Assembly: GCA_947446025.1 (NCBI GenBank)
Contig: CANFEY010000006.1
Coordinates: 1 to 64,000, forward strand
From: Bryobacterales bacterium
GTDB lineage: Bacteria; Acidobacteriota; Terriglobia; Bryobacterales; Bryobacteraceae
Direction: 5' to 3'
DNA: 64,000 nucleotides
The position numbers were made by a program, and so were the translations under genes. Position 1 is the first letter of the stretch, and each line of letters begins with the position of its first letter. Shown here one piece after another: positions 16,915-25,366 of this stretch. The notes beneath the pieces are model-generated. The model ran no database searches, was not told the DNA's origin, and saw nothing but the letters and a program-made list of their open reading frames with translations.

Positions 16915-17985
16915 CTATGGCGCGACGTTGGCGGTGTGGATGACGCCCTCCTGTTCCCACGCGGCCAGCAGCGATCCGCCGGGCAGCGCCGCCAGATTCA
17001 CGAACGTGCCGGTAGGGCTCAGGATCTCCGCTTTCGCGGCTCCCGGTTTGAGGATCTCCAGACCTTGCGCGCCGGTCCAGGCGACGTAGACTCCTTTGGG
17101 TGTGCGGGCCAGCGCTACATCATGGCCTTCGCCCAAACGCATTTCCGGTTGTCCGGAGCGGGCCAGAAACACGTCTTTGTCGCGCCGCCACGCCGCCACG
17201 GGTTGGCCGCGATCCACCACCAAGCCGCCGCCATCCATAGGGCACGCGTTGATCTTCCAGGTCCCGGTGCCGGTGCCGGATTTTTGCGGTACCGAAAAAC
17301 TCCCGCCCGCAGCCGACCGGGTCAGATACATGTCACGGGAACCGTTGAGCGCGTTGCGGAACATGATCCAGGTCTCACCGGCGCCGGTGACTACCGATGG
17401 TCCACAGCATTCGCAAGTGGACCCACTGGGCGAGGAGTAGATTTGCGTATTCTTGGACCACGTGCGTCCGCCGTCGCTGGAGCGGGCTGCGTAGATCTGC
17501 GTTTTGCCGGTGCGCAGGTCGAGCCAGGTAGCGGTAAGGTTGCCCTGTGCATCCAGCGCGATCGAGTGGAAGCCTTCGCGCGCGGAGCCTGGAGCATCGT
17601 TCACAACGCCCTGGTGAGACCAACTCTTGCCGTGGTCGACGGAGCGCCAGAGTGTGAGATCGCCAGCCTCTGGCAAACCGTGCGCGTGTTCGCCGGTGGA
17701 AACTTTGGCACCGACGACGGCGCTGACCAGGATGGCGTCCTTGAGAATCGTCGCGCGCGGCCCGCGATGACGGCCCAGAGCGAGCGCTCCTGCATCGGCG
17801 ACCTTGACGGGCTTGGAGAACGTCTTGCCCTGGTCGGCGGAGGAGGCGAAGTACGTGGACTTTTCCGCGCCGAAGGTGAGGACGACCTGCCCCTGGTCCG
17901 CCGCGAGCTGCGGCTGGCGGTAGGGAGTCGCCGCGTTGGGCGGGTGAATCGACGCGGCCAGAATCAATGTGAGTAGCGGGTGCAT
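16915..17985 (-). CDS. Exported BNR/Asp-box (sialidase-fold) protein with CECC motif
   Basis: A 356-residue beta-propeller-like protein with a signal peptide (MHPLLTLILAASIHPPNAA) and several Asp-box repeats (SADQGKTF, SVDHGKSW, SSDGGRTW). A striking CECCGPS sequence at about residue 190 could bind a metal. Asp-box propellers include sialidases but also many non-enzymatic binding proteins, and the usual sialidase Arg triad was not traced here, so glycosidase activity should not be assumed. It follows the TonB-dependent receptor gene by 8 bases on the same strand, as third member of a group that begins with a Cys-rich small protein. Confidence 0.75.
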   Translation of the reverse strand: MHPLLTLILAASIHPPNAATPYRQPQLAADQGQVVLTFGAEKSTYFASSADQGKTFSKPVKVADAGALALGRHRGPRATILKDAILVSAVVGAKVSTGEHAHGLPEAGDLTLWRSVDHGKSWSHQGVVNDAPGSAREGFHSIALDAQGNLTATWLDLRTGKTQIYAARSSDGGRTWSKNTQIYSSPSGSTCECCGPSVVTGAGETWIMFRNALNGSRDMYLTRSAAGGSFSVPQKSGTGTGTWKINACPMDGGGLVVDRGQPVAAWRRDKDVFLARSGQPEMRLGEGHDVALARTPKGVYVAWTGAQGLEILKPGAAKAEILSPTGTFVNLAALPGGSLLAAWEQEGVIHTANVAP

Positions 17986-17993
17986 AGAGCCTC

Positions 17994-20735
17994 CTAGAAA
18001 TTCGCGCGCGCGCCGAATTGAATCTGGCGGGCATCGAAGACGGACGTTGCTTGACCGAAGGTGGGCGCGGTGATGACGGCGTTCGGCACCGCGCGATTGG
18101 TGTGGTTCAACGAGTTGAACGCCTCCGCGATGGCCTGCACCGTCCAGCGTTCAGAAACGCGAAACAGACGGCTGAAGCGGAAGTCCAGGCTGCTGTAACC
18201 GAAGCCTCGACCGGTGTTGCGGCCAAGGCCTATGGGGCGGTCATTGGTGCTGGTATCGAAGTTGCGGTCCTGGCCCAGTTGCACGTTGAACGGCAACTGG
18301 GCCGTGTAGACGAACATCGGGGAGAGCTGCCATTGGCGCAACCACCGATTCTGGTAGGGCGATTCGAGAACTGCGCTGGCTGTCAGGCGATGCCGCTGGT
18401 CATTGTCGGAAAGCCCGCGATCGTCGCGCAGGTTGAAGTTATTCTGCGGCGTGCTGAAGAAAAAGTTGCCGACGTTGTCGATGGCTTTGGATAGGTTGTA
18501 GGACAGCCGCAAAGAAGTGCCGCGCGTGAACCGGTACTGCGCGGAGACGGCGAGGCCGTTGTAGTAGGAATCGCCTGCGCCTTCGTAGCGCGAGACGTTG
18601 CCGTAGCGCGAATCCGGACGGCCCAGGTTGGCTACGCCTTGTGCGGTCGCCTGTGCGGCACTGAGCGTGGGGACGTTGACGTTACGAGACAAGATCAGGT
18701 GCAGTCCGCGCAGCCATTGGTAGCCGGCGGTCAGTTCAAGTCCTCCGAAGCGGCGCTCGATTTCAAGTCCGGCTTGGTGGGCGTAGCTGTTCTGAATATT
18801 GCGGTCGATGGTGGTGATGTTGATGAATTGTCCGTCCGGGAATGCAGGAGCTTGGAACGGGAATACAGGCGCGCCGGCTTGGCCGAACGCCAGAAGCGCC
18901 GCGCGATACTTGCTGCCGTCACGTTGCAAAGCGTTGGAAGTCGCGCGCAGGGGGACGCGGTCGTAGAACAGGCCGTAGCTGGCGCGCACAACGGTGGAGG
19001 CGTCGGGCGACCACGCCAGGCCGAAGCGGGGTGCGATGTTGTTGCGGTCGGTCTGAATGGGTTTAGTGAGCCACTGCGTGTCATAGCGCAATCCTACTTG
19101 GACGGTCAGCCTGCGGTGGATGCGCCACTCGTCCTGCGCAAACAGCCCCAAGTTCGGGTTGGACTGGAATTGATTCGGGTCTCCGAAGGCTTGCTGGAAC
19201 GTCTGGTAGCGGCCCGCTTGAAAGCTGGCGAGGTTCGAGAAGGAATACACTGCGGCGACCTGACTGCCGGGGAAGTAAATGTTGAGGCGGTTCAGCAGCA
19301 GCCCGCCGCCGAAACGAAGCGTGTGAGCGCCGCGGATGAGAGAGAAGCTGTCATTGAGCTCTGTGAGATCGTTGTCGCGAGTGACGGGGGAGCTGGTAGA
19401 TGCACCGAAGTTCGCCACGCCGGCGATGGACACAGCGGGCCCGGTCACGTCGTTGCCGGGCGCCGAAAGACCACTGCGGGTGAACTGGAACCGCAGTTCG
19501 TTGACCGATCTGGGAGAGAGCGTCGACATCCAGTTTGCGGCGAAGGAATGATCGCGGTTGTCAAGGCGCGTGCCGCGGCTGACGTCACTGAGTCCACCCA
19601 CGCCGCGCGCGTTCGGGCTGGCGATGTCGTAGAGGGTGTAACGGGCAAAGGCCTTCTGCGTGGAACTGAATTCGTGATCGAACTTGGCGAAGTAGCTGGT
19701 CATGTCCCAGCCCGTTCCGTATTGCCCGGTGCTTATGCGCGCCCCTTTGTAGGATGGAGTGTTCTCCAGCACCGCGTTGATGGCGTCCACATGGGCGGGT
19801 GCAATGGTTACGAAGCCCGCGGCATTGCGGCGGGTCTGCTCAAAGTTGGAAAAGAGGAACGTGCGGTCCCGGCGAAGCGCTCCTCCGAGAGACGCTCCGT
19901 ACTGGGTTTGGGTGAGTGGGTCCTTGCGGGTTGCCAAAGGATTGCGGGCATCCAAGCGCTGATTGCGGAGGAAGCCGTACACGCGTCCGTGCCAGACGTT
20001 GGTGCCGGACTTGGAACTAACGTTGACCACACCCGCCGATGCTCGGCCAAACTCGGCTGTGGAACCGGAGTGAACGGTCTGGAATTCGCGGACCACTTCC
20101 TGACTGATGTAGGTTCCGGCGAGTCCGGCTGCGTCGTCGTTCAGGGAGAGGCCATCCAGCACGAAGTTGTTGTTCAAGTTGCGCTGGCTGGAGAAGGAAA
20201 TGCCGGTGCCGGGGACTGCGGACGTCTCGGCAAATTGCTGCGGCACGCCCGTGTTGGTGCGGGAGACACCGGGGACCAGCAGAGCCAGGTCGAGATAGTT
20301 GCGCCCATTGAGCGGGAGTGAATCGATCTCACGCAGGCGGACGATGCCGGCGGCCACGGCTCGCGAGGTTTCAAGAATGGGGGCCTCGGCGGAGACGGTG
20401 ATGGAAGTGCCCTGCCCCGCAACGTTTAACCGCAGCGGTAAATCCAGTTCTTGACCTACGGACACGGAGAAGGTGCGCGTAACGGGAACGAAACGAGGAT
20501 CGCGGATCTGAAGCTCATGCTCCCCTGGCGGAACGGAAAGAAAGTGATACTCGCCGGTGGGATCGGTGAGGGCGTGTTGGGTCTGCCCGCGATCCAGGTT
20601 GCGCAAGGCAATGTCGATGCCGGGCAAGGCTGCGCCGGTGGCGTCCTCCACGTGGCCGCGTAGGGACGCGGAAGAAACGCCCTGCTGGGCAAGCACGGAC
20701 AGCGCCGTGCTGAAAAGCAGTACGAGTCGGTACAT
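17994..20735 (-). CDS. TonB-dependent receptor, Oar-like, with carboxypeptidase-regulatory domain
   Basis: A 913-residue outer membrane protein with signal peptide (MYRLVLLFSTALSVLAQ), an N-terminal carboxypeptidase-regulatory-like beta domain (LRGHVEDATGAALPGIDI), a plug domain (LPLNGRNYLDLALLVPGV, NNNFVLDGLSLND, VVNVSSKSGTN) and a long beta-barrel ending in Phe (FGARANF). It resembles the Oar-like receptors expanded in Acidobacteriota. Substrate unknown; the neighbouring Cys-rich and CECC proteins hint at a metal but this is inference. It is in the middle of a three-gene leftward group. Confidence 0.9.
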   Translation of the reverse strand: MYRLVLLFSTALSVLAQQGVSSASLRGHVEDATGAALPGIDIALRNLDRGQTQHALTDPTGEYHFLSVPPGEHELQIRDPRFVPVTRTFSVSVGQELDLPLRLNVAGQGTSITVSAEAPILETSRAVAAGIVRLREIDSLPLNGRNYLDLALLVPGVSRTNTGVPQQFAETSAVPGTGISFSSQRNLNNNFVLDGLSLNDDAAGLAGTYISQEVVREFQTVHSGSTAEFGRASAGVVNVSSKSGTNVWHGRVYGFLRNQRLDARNPLATRKDPLTQTQYGASLGGALRRDRTFLFSNFEQTRRNAAGFVTIAPAHVDAINAVLENTPSYKGARISTGQYGTGWDMTSYFAKFDHEFSSTQKAFARYTLYDIASPNARGVGGLSDVSRGTRLDNRDHSFAANWMSTLSPRSVNELRFQFTRSGLSAPGNDVTGPAVSIAGVANFGASTSSPVTRDNDLTELNDSFSLIRGAHTLRFGGGLLLNRLNIYFPGSQVAAVYSFSNLASFQAGRYQTFQQAFGDPNQFQSNPNLGLFAQDEWRIHRRLTVQVGLRYDTQWLTKPIQTDRNNIAPRFGLAWSPDASTVVRASYGLFYDRVPLRATSNALQRDGSKYRAALLAFGQAGAPVFPFQAPAFPDGQFINITTIDRNIQNSYAHQAGLEIERRFGGLELTAGYQWLRGLHLILSRNVNVPTLSAAQATAQGVANLGRPDSRYGNVSRYEGAGDSYYNGLAVSAQYRFTRGTSLRLSYNLSKAIDNVGNFFFSTPQNNFNLRDDRGLSDNDQRHRLTASAVLESPYQNRWLRQWQLSPMFVYTAQLPFNVQLGQDRNFDTSTNDRPIGLGRNTGRGFGYSSLDFRFSRLFRVSERWTVQAIAEAFNSLNHTNRAVPNAVITAPTFGQATSVFDARQIQFGARANF

Positions 20736-20777
20736 AAGTCTCCTGAAGTTTGGCTAACGAAGGTGAAAAACGTTGCG

Positions 20778-21152
20778 TTAGACAGACTGAGGTGGAGGGC
20801 GCTGAAAGCGCAGGATGGAGACGAGGATCGAAGGGATTGGGGCTTCTATGGCACCGGAAATGCTGGCAGCCAGCACCAGACCCAACGGCACGTAAGTTCG
20901 GGCAAGGATGGCGACGGCGGGTGAGTAGGTGCCGGGAAGTTGGGCACCGGTAGAGCGGCACTGGTTTGAGGATTCCAGGTGAGGCTTGCCGGCGTTGCTT
21001 TGGCGGCAGCAGCACTTGCCGGTGCGCTTGCACATCTCCATGCTGCATTCTTCCTGGTGTCCAAACTCCATGGCGGCGTGCACGTAGGGCGCGCCTATCG
21101 CGAGGAGCAAGAACAGCGCCAGGAGATGCTTGGCAATGGACCGGAGGACCAT
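20778..21152 (-). CDS. Small exported Cys-rich protein, possible metal binder
   Basis: A 124-residue protein with a signal peptide (MVLRSIAKHLLALFLLLAIGAPYVHA) followed by a short Cys/His/Met cluster, HQEECSMEMCKRTGKCCCRQ, at about residues 32-51, and a later hydrophobic segment (VPLGLVLAASISGAI) that could be a membrane helix. Thiol and thioether clusters of this sort often bind copper or other soft metals. It starts the leftward group with the TonB receptor (42-bp gap) and the CECC Asp-box protein. No family recognised. Confidence 0.6.
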   Translation of the reverse strand: MVLRSIAKHLLALFLLLAIGAPYVHAAMEFGHQEECSMEMCKRTGKCCCRQSNAGKPHLESSNQCRSTGAQLPGTYSPAVAILARTYVPLGLVLAASISGAIEAPIPSILVSILRFQRPPPQSV

Positions 21153-21259
21153 GGACTACATGTAGCACATCTTGAGGCGGAGAAGAAAATTCTCATACTC
21201 AGATTTCCCTGACCGATATGAACCCCAGAGAGAAATAGTACTCTCTGTGAGGTGTGACC

Positions 21260-21538
21260 ATGGACGTATCGGCGATCAACGAACTTAAGGCAGGGATAGC
21301 GACTGTGCCCGTGACTCCGGCGATGGAGATCGAGCAGCGTCGGGAGATGATCCACGCCGTGCGCGCGGTGAATGCGGCGGAGCTGTATGGGCAGGAGAAC
21401 GAGCTTTCGTTCGCCTTCGACCGGCACAGCCAGCGGGCGGTGGTGCGAATTGTAGACAAAAAAACCCGCGAAGTAGTGCAGCAAATTCCTAACGAACAAG
21501 TGCTGAGATTGGCCGAAGAGTTACAGCAGCGGGAATGA
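21260..21538 (+). CDS. flaG: FlaG-family flagellar protein
   Basis: Ninety-two residues from the ATG at 21260, which has a GAGGTG ribosome site; the GTG two codons earlier is less likely. The second half shows the FlaG signature (LSFAFDRHSQRAVVRIVDKKTREVVQQIPNEQVLRLAEEL). FlaG proteins influence flagellar filament length or flagellin export. fliS follows 16 bp downstream. No flagellin, fliD or hook genes are in the window, so the locus is split from the main flagellar cluster. Confidence 0.88.
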   Translation: MDVSAINELKAGIATVPVTPAMEIEQRREMIHAVRAVNAAELYGQENELSFAFDRHSQRAVVRIVDKKTREVVQQIPNEQVLRLAEELQQRE

Positions 21539-21554
21539 GGCCCGCGGACTCTTG

Positions 21555-21944
21555 ATGAATCCTAGACTCGACCAGTACTTTGAATCCGAGGTTCTTAGCG
21601 CGGATCCTGTGAAGTTGGTGACAATGATGTATCGCGCGGCGCTGGAAGCCGTGGCCGCGGCCGGGGTTGCCCTGGCTGCCGGGGACATCCCCGCCCGTTC
21701 CAAGCACATCCTGAAGGCCTGGGAGATCGTGCATGAACTGCGCGGGTGCCTCAACCATGAACAAGGTGGGGAGATCAGCCGCAATCTCGAAGACCTCTAC
21801 AATTACGTGAGCCAGCGCCTGCTGGACGCGAATGCGGAGCAATCACAGAAAGCGTTGGACGACGCAGGCGCGGTGCTGGCGATTCTGGCCGAAGCCTGGC
21901 AAGGCGTACAGACCAAGGCCCAGCCTCTGGTGGTCGCCTGCTAA
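21555..21944 (+). CDS. fliS: Flagellin export chaperone FliS
   Basis: 129 residues from the ATG at 21555 (the ORF track uses the TTG one codon earlier). The helical-bundle FliS pattern is visible: MNPRLDQYFESEVLSADPVKLVTMMYRAALEAV, then RSKHILKAWEIVHELRGCLN, and LYNYVSQRLLDANAEQSQKALDDAGAVL. FliS binds the C-terminus of unexported flagellin in the cytoplasm to stop early polymerisation. It follows flaG and is ended by a likely terminator hairpin. Confidence 0.9.
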   Translation: MNPRLDQYFESEVLSADPVKLVTMMYRAALEAVAAAGVALAAGDIPARSKHILKAWEIVHELRGCLNHEQGGEISRNLEDLYNYVSQRLLDANAEQSQKALDDAGAVLAILAEAWQGVQTKAQPLVVAC

Positions 21945-21955
21945 TCCCATGCGCT

Positions 21956-21988
21956 AGCCCCATTCTTAGAGATTGGGGCTTCCGTTAT
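21956..21988 (+). terminator. Candidate rho-independent terminator after fliS
   Basis: AGCCCCA (21956-21962) pairs with TGGGGCT (21974-21980); the stem can continue inward past a T:T mismatch (TCT with AGA). The following bases TTCCGTT are only moderately T-rich. It lies 12 bases after the fliS stop codon and just before the ABC transporter gene. Confidence 0.5.
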
Positions 21989-21999
21989 CATAGGGGGAC

Positions 22000-22767
22000 A
22001 TGTCCGAGGCCACCCCCGCCCTTCAGGTTCGCGACCTTCGCAAAGTCTACGGTGAAGGCCCCGGCGCAAAAGCCGCTGTCGACGGACTGAATCTCATCGT
22101 CCCGCGCGGTTCCTTTTTCGGCTTCCTCGGACCCAACGGAGCCGGCAAGACCACCACCATCAAGATGCTGATGGGTCTGGCGCCCCCCACCGCAGGCACC
22201 ATCGAACTCCTCGGTCTCCCCATGCCGCAGCGGTCGCTCGAAATCAAACAACAAATCGGCCTGGTACCCGACGATTCCCTCCTCTTCGACCATCTCACCG
22301 GCGGCGAATTTTTGGAATTCACAGGCCGCATCTACGGCCTCAGCCGCCAGGTCGCCCGCGAACGCACCAAGGAACTGCTCGACCTGTTCGAACTCTCCGC
22401 CGCCCCGCGCAAAATGATCAAGGAATACTCCAAGGGCATGCGCAAGCGCTGCGCCATGGCGGCTTCGCTGATCCATCGTCCGCAGCTATTCCTGATGGAC
22501 GAGCCGTTCGAAGGCGTGGATGCGGTGGGCGCGCGCATGATGAAGGACCTGCTGACCGATCAAGTCCGCCGCGGCGCGACCATCTTTCTTACCTCGCACG
22601 TGCTCGAAGTGGTGGAGCGGCTGTGCGACCACATCGCGATCATCAACGCCGGAAAGGTTGTGGCCGAAGGGTCCACCGAAGACCTGCGGGGGTCCGGGTC
22701 GCTCGAAGACGCGTTTGTGCGCGCGGTGGGCGTGGAGCGGCAGCACGAAGGTCTGGAATGGTTGTGA
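22000..22767 (+). CDS. ABC transporter ATP-binding protein
   Basis: A 255-residue ABC ATPase with Walker A (GPNGAGKTTT), Q-loop, signature (YSKGMRKR), Walker B (LFLMDEPFEGVD) and H-loop (TSHVLEVVERL). The signature is a degenerate LSGGQ of the kind seen in ABC-2/drug or lipid exporter ATPases. It energises the membrane protein encoded next, whose ATG lies inside the end of this gene (10-bp overlap). Substrate unknown. Confidence 0.92.
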   Translation: MSEATPALQVRDLRKVYGEGPGAKAAVDGLNLIVPRGSFFGFLGPNGAGKTTTIKMLMGLAPPTAGTIELLGLPMPQRSLEIKQQIGLVPDDSLLFDHLTGGEFLEFTGRIYGLSRQVARERTKELLDLFELSAAPRKMIKEYSKGMRKRCAMAASLIHRPQLFLMDEPFEGVDAVGARMMKDLLTDQVRRGATIFLTSHVLEVVERLCDHIAIINAGKVVAEGSTEDLRGSGSLEDAFVRAVGVERQHEGLEWL

Positions 22768-24383
22768 CGAACCTGGCCGCCAACCAGGCCCGCGCCGTGC
22801 TCTGGGCACAGTGGCGCAGCTACCGCAATTTCAGCCACGGGAAATGGGTGTGGCTCTCCTATGTCATGGGCGCGCTGTGGTATGGAGCGTGGCTGGTGGC
22901 GGGGTTCGCCGCCGCGTTTCTGATGGCTCGGGCGGAGGTGGTGGAACTGACCGTCCAGATCGCGGCCACATTGCTGTTGATGTCGCTCTACTGGCAATTC
23001 ATCCCCATGATGATGGCGGCCAGCGGCATGGCTCTGGAGTTACAGAAACTCAAGATCTACCCGATCCCTGTGAGCCAGCTATTCACCATCGAAGTGCTGC
23101 TGCGCGTAACGGCTGCGCTGGAGATGCTGCTGATCCTCAGCGGCGCGGCGGTGGGGCTGCTCTTCAATCCTGCGTTGTCCGGATTCCGGGCGCTGGCGGT
23201 GCTGCCGTTCGCGGCCTTCCACATGCTACTGGCGCTCGGACTCCGGGACGCCATCGTGCGGCTGCTGGGGCGGCGGAGAATCCGCGAAATCACGGCGCTG
23301 CTGTTCGTGGCGCTGATCACCATTCCCCGGTTCGTGCTGGGGCGAACCGGTGTGGGCCCCTGGCTGGCTAAGCAATTCTCGGACACTGAACCCAGCGCCG
23401 ACGTGCCTTGGCTCCCGTGGGTGGCCACGGCACGTATGTTTACCGGCAACGACCCTTGGCTCGCCTCGGCAATCATGGCGGGCTGGTGCGGACTCGCCGG
23501 CGTGTTCGCGCTGTGGCAATTCCGCACGACGTTACGCTTCGACCCCGAGGCGGCGCAGTCGGCAGGCAGCGGCGAAGTCAAAGAGTCCAAGCCCGGACTG
23601 ATTGAGCGCTTCTACCGCCTGCCCTCCAAGCTGTTGCCCGATCCCATGGGCGCGTTGCTCGAAAAAGAAATCCGCTACCTGCTGCGCGCCGCGCGCTTCC
23701 GCATGCTGTTCCTGATGAGTTGCGGCATCGGGCTGGTGATGGCAGGAGCATTCAGGCGAGGCAACGGCCCGCCCTCCTGGGGACCCAGCTTCCTCACCCC
23801 CGCCAGCGCCTACACGCTGCTGATGCTGGGTGAGGTCTGCATCTGGAACATCTTCGGCTTTGACCGCAGCGCCGCGCAGATGTATTTCGTGGCACCGGTC
23901 CCGCTGTCGCGCGTGTTGATGGCGAAGAACCTGGCGGCAGCGGCGTGCATCGCGCTCTCACAGATCACCACCGTCGCGCTGTGCAGTGCTTTCGGATTCC
24001 CGGTAACCGCGGGCATTGTCGCCGATACGGCGGCGGTGATCGCAGTGGTGACGGTGTATCTGGTGACGGCGGGCAACTATATGTCGATCAGCAATGCCCG
24101 GCCGACGGACCCGGACTCCTCCATGCGCACACGTAGCGCAGGCGGCGCGCAGATGCTGCTGTTGGTCCTTTACCCGTTGGTGTTTCTTCCCGCGGCGCTG
24201 GCGTACTTGGCTCGCTGGGCGCTGGATAGCCAGTTGGCATTTTTTGGCGTGTTGGGCGTGATGGGAGCGCTTGGTGCAGTGGTATATACGATGGGCCTGG
24301 AATCCACCGTGGAGTTCGCGGAACGCAAGAAGGAATCCATGGTGGCGGCGCTGTCGGCGAATCAGGGGCCGATTTCAGACTAA
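22758..24383 (+). CDS. ABC-2-type transporter membrane protein
   Basis: 541 residues from the ATG at 22758; the ORF track starts at 22623 in the overlapping ATPase gene, which is a shadow. The protein has about twelve hydrophobic segments in two halves (for example GALWYGAWLVAGFAAAFLMA and AGIVADTAAVIAVVTVYLV), with cytoplasmic basic loops. It forms the permease partner of the preceding ATPase, making a half-sized exporter operon. It ends 4 bp inside the convergent kdsD gene. Confidence 0.85.
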   Translation: MVVTNLAANQARAVLWAQWRSYRNFSHGKWVWLSYVMGALWYGAWLVAGFAAAFLMARAEVVELTVQIAATLLLMSLYWQFIPMMMAASGMALELQKLKIYPIPVSQLFTIEVLLRVTAALEMLLILSGAAVGLLFNPALSGFRALAVLPFAAFHMLLALGLRDAIVRLLGRRRIREITALLFVALITIPRFVLGRTGVGPWLAKQFSDTEPSADVPWLPWVATARMFTGNDPWLASAIMAGWCGLAGVFALWQFRTTLRFDPEAAQSAGSGEVKESKPGLIERFYRLPSKLLPDPMGALLEKEIRYLLRAARFRMLFLMSCGIGLVMAGAFRRGNGPPSWGPSFLTPASAYTLLMLGEVCIWNIFGFDRSAAQMYFVAPVPLSRVLMAKNLAAAACIALSQITTVALCSAFGFPVTAGIVADTAAVIAVVTVYLVTAGNYMSISNARPTDPDSSMRTRSAGGAQMLLLVLYPLVFLPAALAYLARWALDSQLAFFGVLGVMGALGAVVYTMGLESTVEFAERKKESMVAALSANQGPISD

Positions 24384-25339
24384 TCTTCGGCAACCGACGG
24401 GCGGTAGATATCGTGCAGGCGGAGCAGCCCAAGGCATTTCCCCGCCCCATCCACCACCGGCAACACCGAAATCTGTGACGGACGATCTTCCATCACCAGC
24501 AGCGCCTCGTTGAGCAACGCGCTGGGCGCAATCGTCAACGGCAACTTCGTCATCACCTGCGCAACCTGCAATTCGCGGATGTCGTCATGGGCCTCAAACG
24601 CCCGGCGGACATCGCCGTCGGTGACCAGGCCGGTGAGCGCGCCATCGGGGCGCAATACGCATGCAGCGCCTAGCGGTCTGCGCGACATCGCGATGACTAC
24701 GTCTTTGAGCGAATCCTCTGGTCTCACACGGACGAAATCACTATGCATCACTTCCTCCACACGCAGGCGAAGACTGCGGCCAAGCTGCCCGCCGGCGTGG
24801 AGGTGCGCGAAGTCTTTGGCCGTGAAGCCGCGGGCCTGCATCAGCGCAACGGCGAGAGCGTGACCGATCGCCAGAGCCACGGCGGAGCTGGCAGACGGCA
24901 TGAAGCCTTCCGGATCGGACTCGCGGGCCACCGTCGCATCCAGCACAACATTCATCTGGCGCGCGAGCGGCGAGTTCACGTTGCCCAGAATCCCGACGAG
25001 CGCGACGTCGAAGCGGCGCAGCGCCGGCAGTAGTTGCAGCAGCTCCGAGGTGGACCCGCTCTTGGAGATGAGCACCACCGTATCGCCTGCCTGACACACC
25101 CCGGCGTCTCCGTGACTGGCCTCGGTCGGGTGCAGAAATACGGCGGGCGAGCCGGTGCTCTGCAGGGTCGCGGCGAGGTGGCGCGCGAGGTGGCCGGACT
25201 TGCCGATGCCGGTCAGCACCAGTTTTCCAGGCCGGGAACAGATCAATTGCACAGCTGCAGGCAGGGCGGCTTCGATGCGTTGGGAGGCAAGCAGGATGGC
25301 CTGCGCCTCACTTTCCATGACGATACGGGGGGATGACAC
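24380..25339 (-). CDS. kdsD: D-arabinose 5-phosphate isomerase (KdsD/GutQ family)
   Basis: A 319-residue protein with an N-terminal SIS sugar isomerase domain (LVLTGIGKSGHLARHLAATL, HPTEASHGDAG, LISKSGSTSELL) followed by two CBS domains (MSRRPLGAACVLRPDGALTGLVTDGDVRRAF and PSQISVLPVVDGAGKCLGLLRLHDI). It converts ribulose 5-phosphate to arabinose 5-phosphate, the first step toward KDO of lipopolysaccharide. Length and order match E. coli KdsD (328 aa). The gene stands alone on the minus strand. Confidence 0.94.
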   Translation of the reverse strand: MSSPRIVMESEAQAILLASQRIEAALPAAVQLICSRPGKLVLTGIGKSGHLARHLAATLQSTGSPAVFLHPTEASHGDAGVCQAGDTVVLISKSGSTSELLQLLPALRRFDVALVGILGNVNSPLARQMNVVLDATVARESDPEGFMPSASSAVALAIGHALAVALMQARGFTAKDFAHLHAGGQLGRSLRLRVEEVMHSDFVRVRPEDSLKDVVIAMSRRPLGAACVLRPDGALTGLVTDGDVRRAFEAHDDIRELQVAQVMTKLPLTIAPSALLNEALLVMEDRPSQISVLPVVDGAGKCLGLLRLHDIYRPSVAED

Positions 25340-25366
25340 TCAGGGGCTACTGTAGCATGAAGACCC

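Noticed and set aside
18639-20321. 560-aa plus-strand ORF
   Set aside because: It is the antisense of the TonB receptor frame; no domain pattern is seen in its translation and the receptor on the other strand is clear.
21193-21219. Possible sigma-28 promoter before flaG (ACCGATAT box)
   Set aside because: The -10-like box matches partly, but no TAAA-like -35 box is at the right distance.
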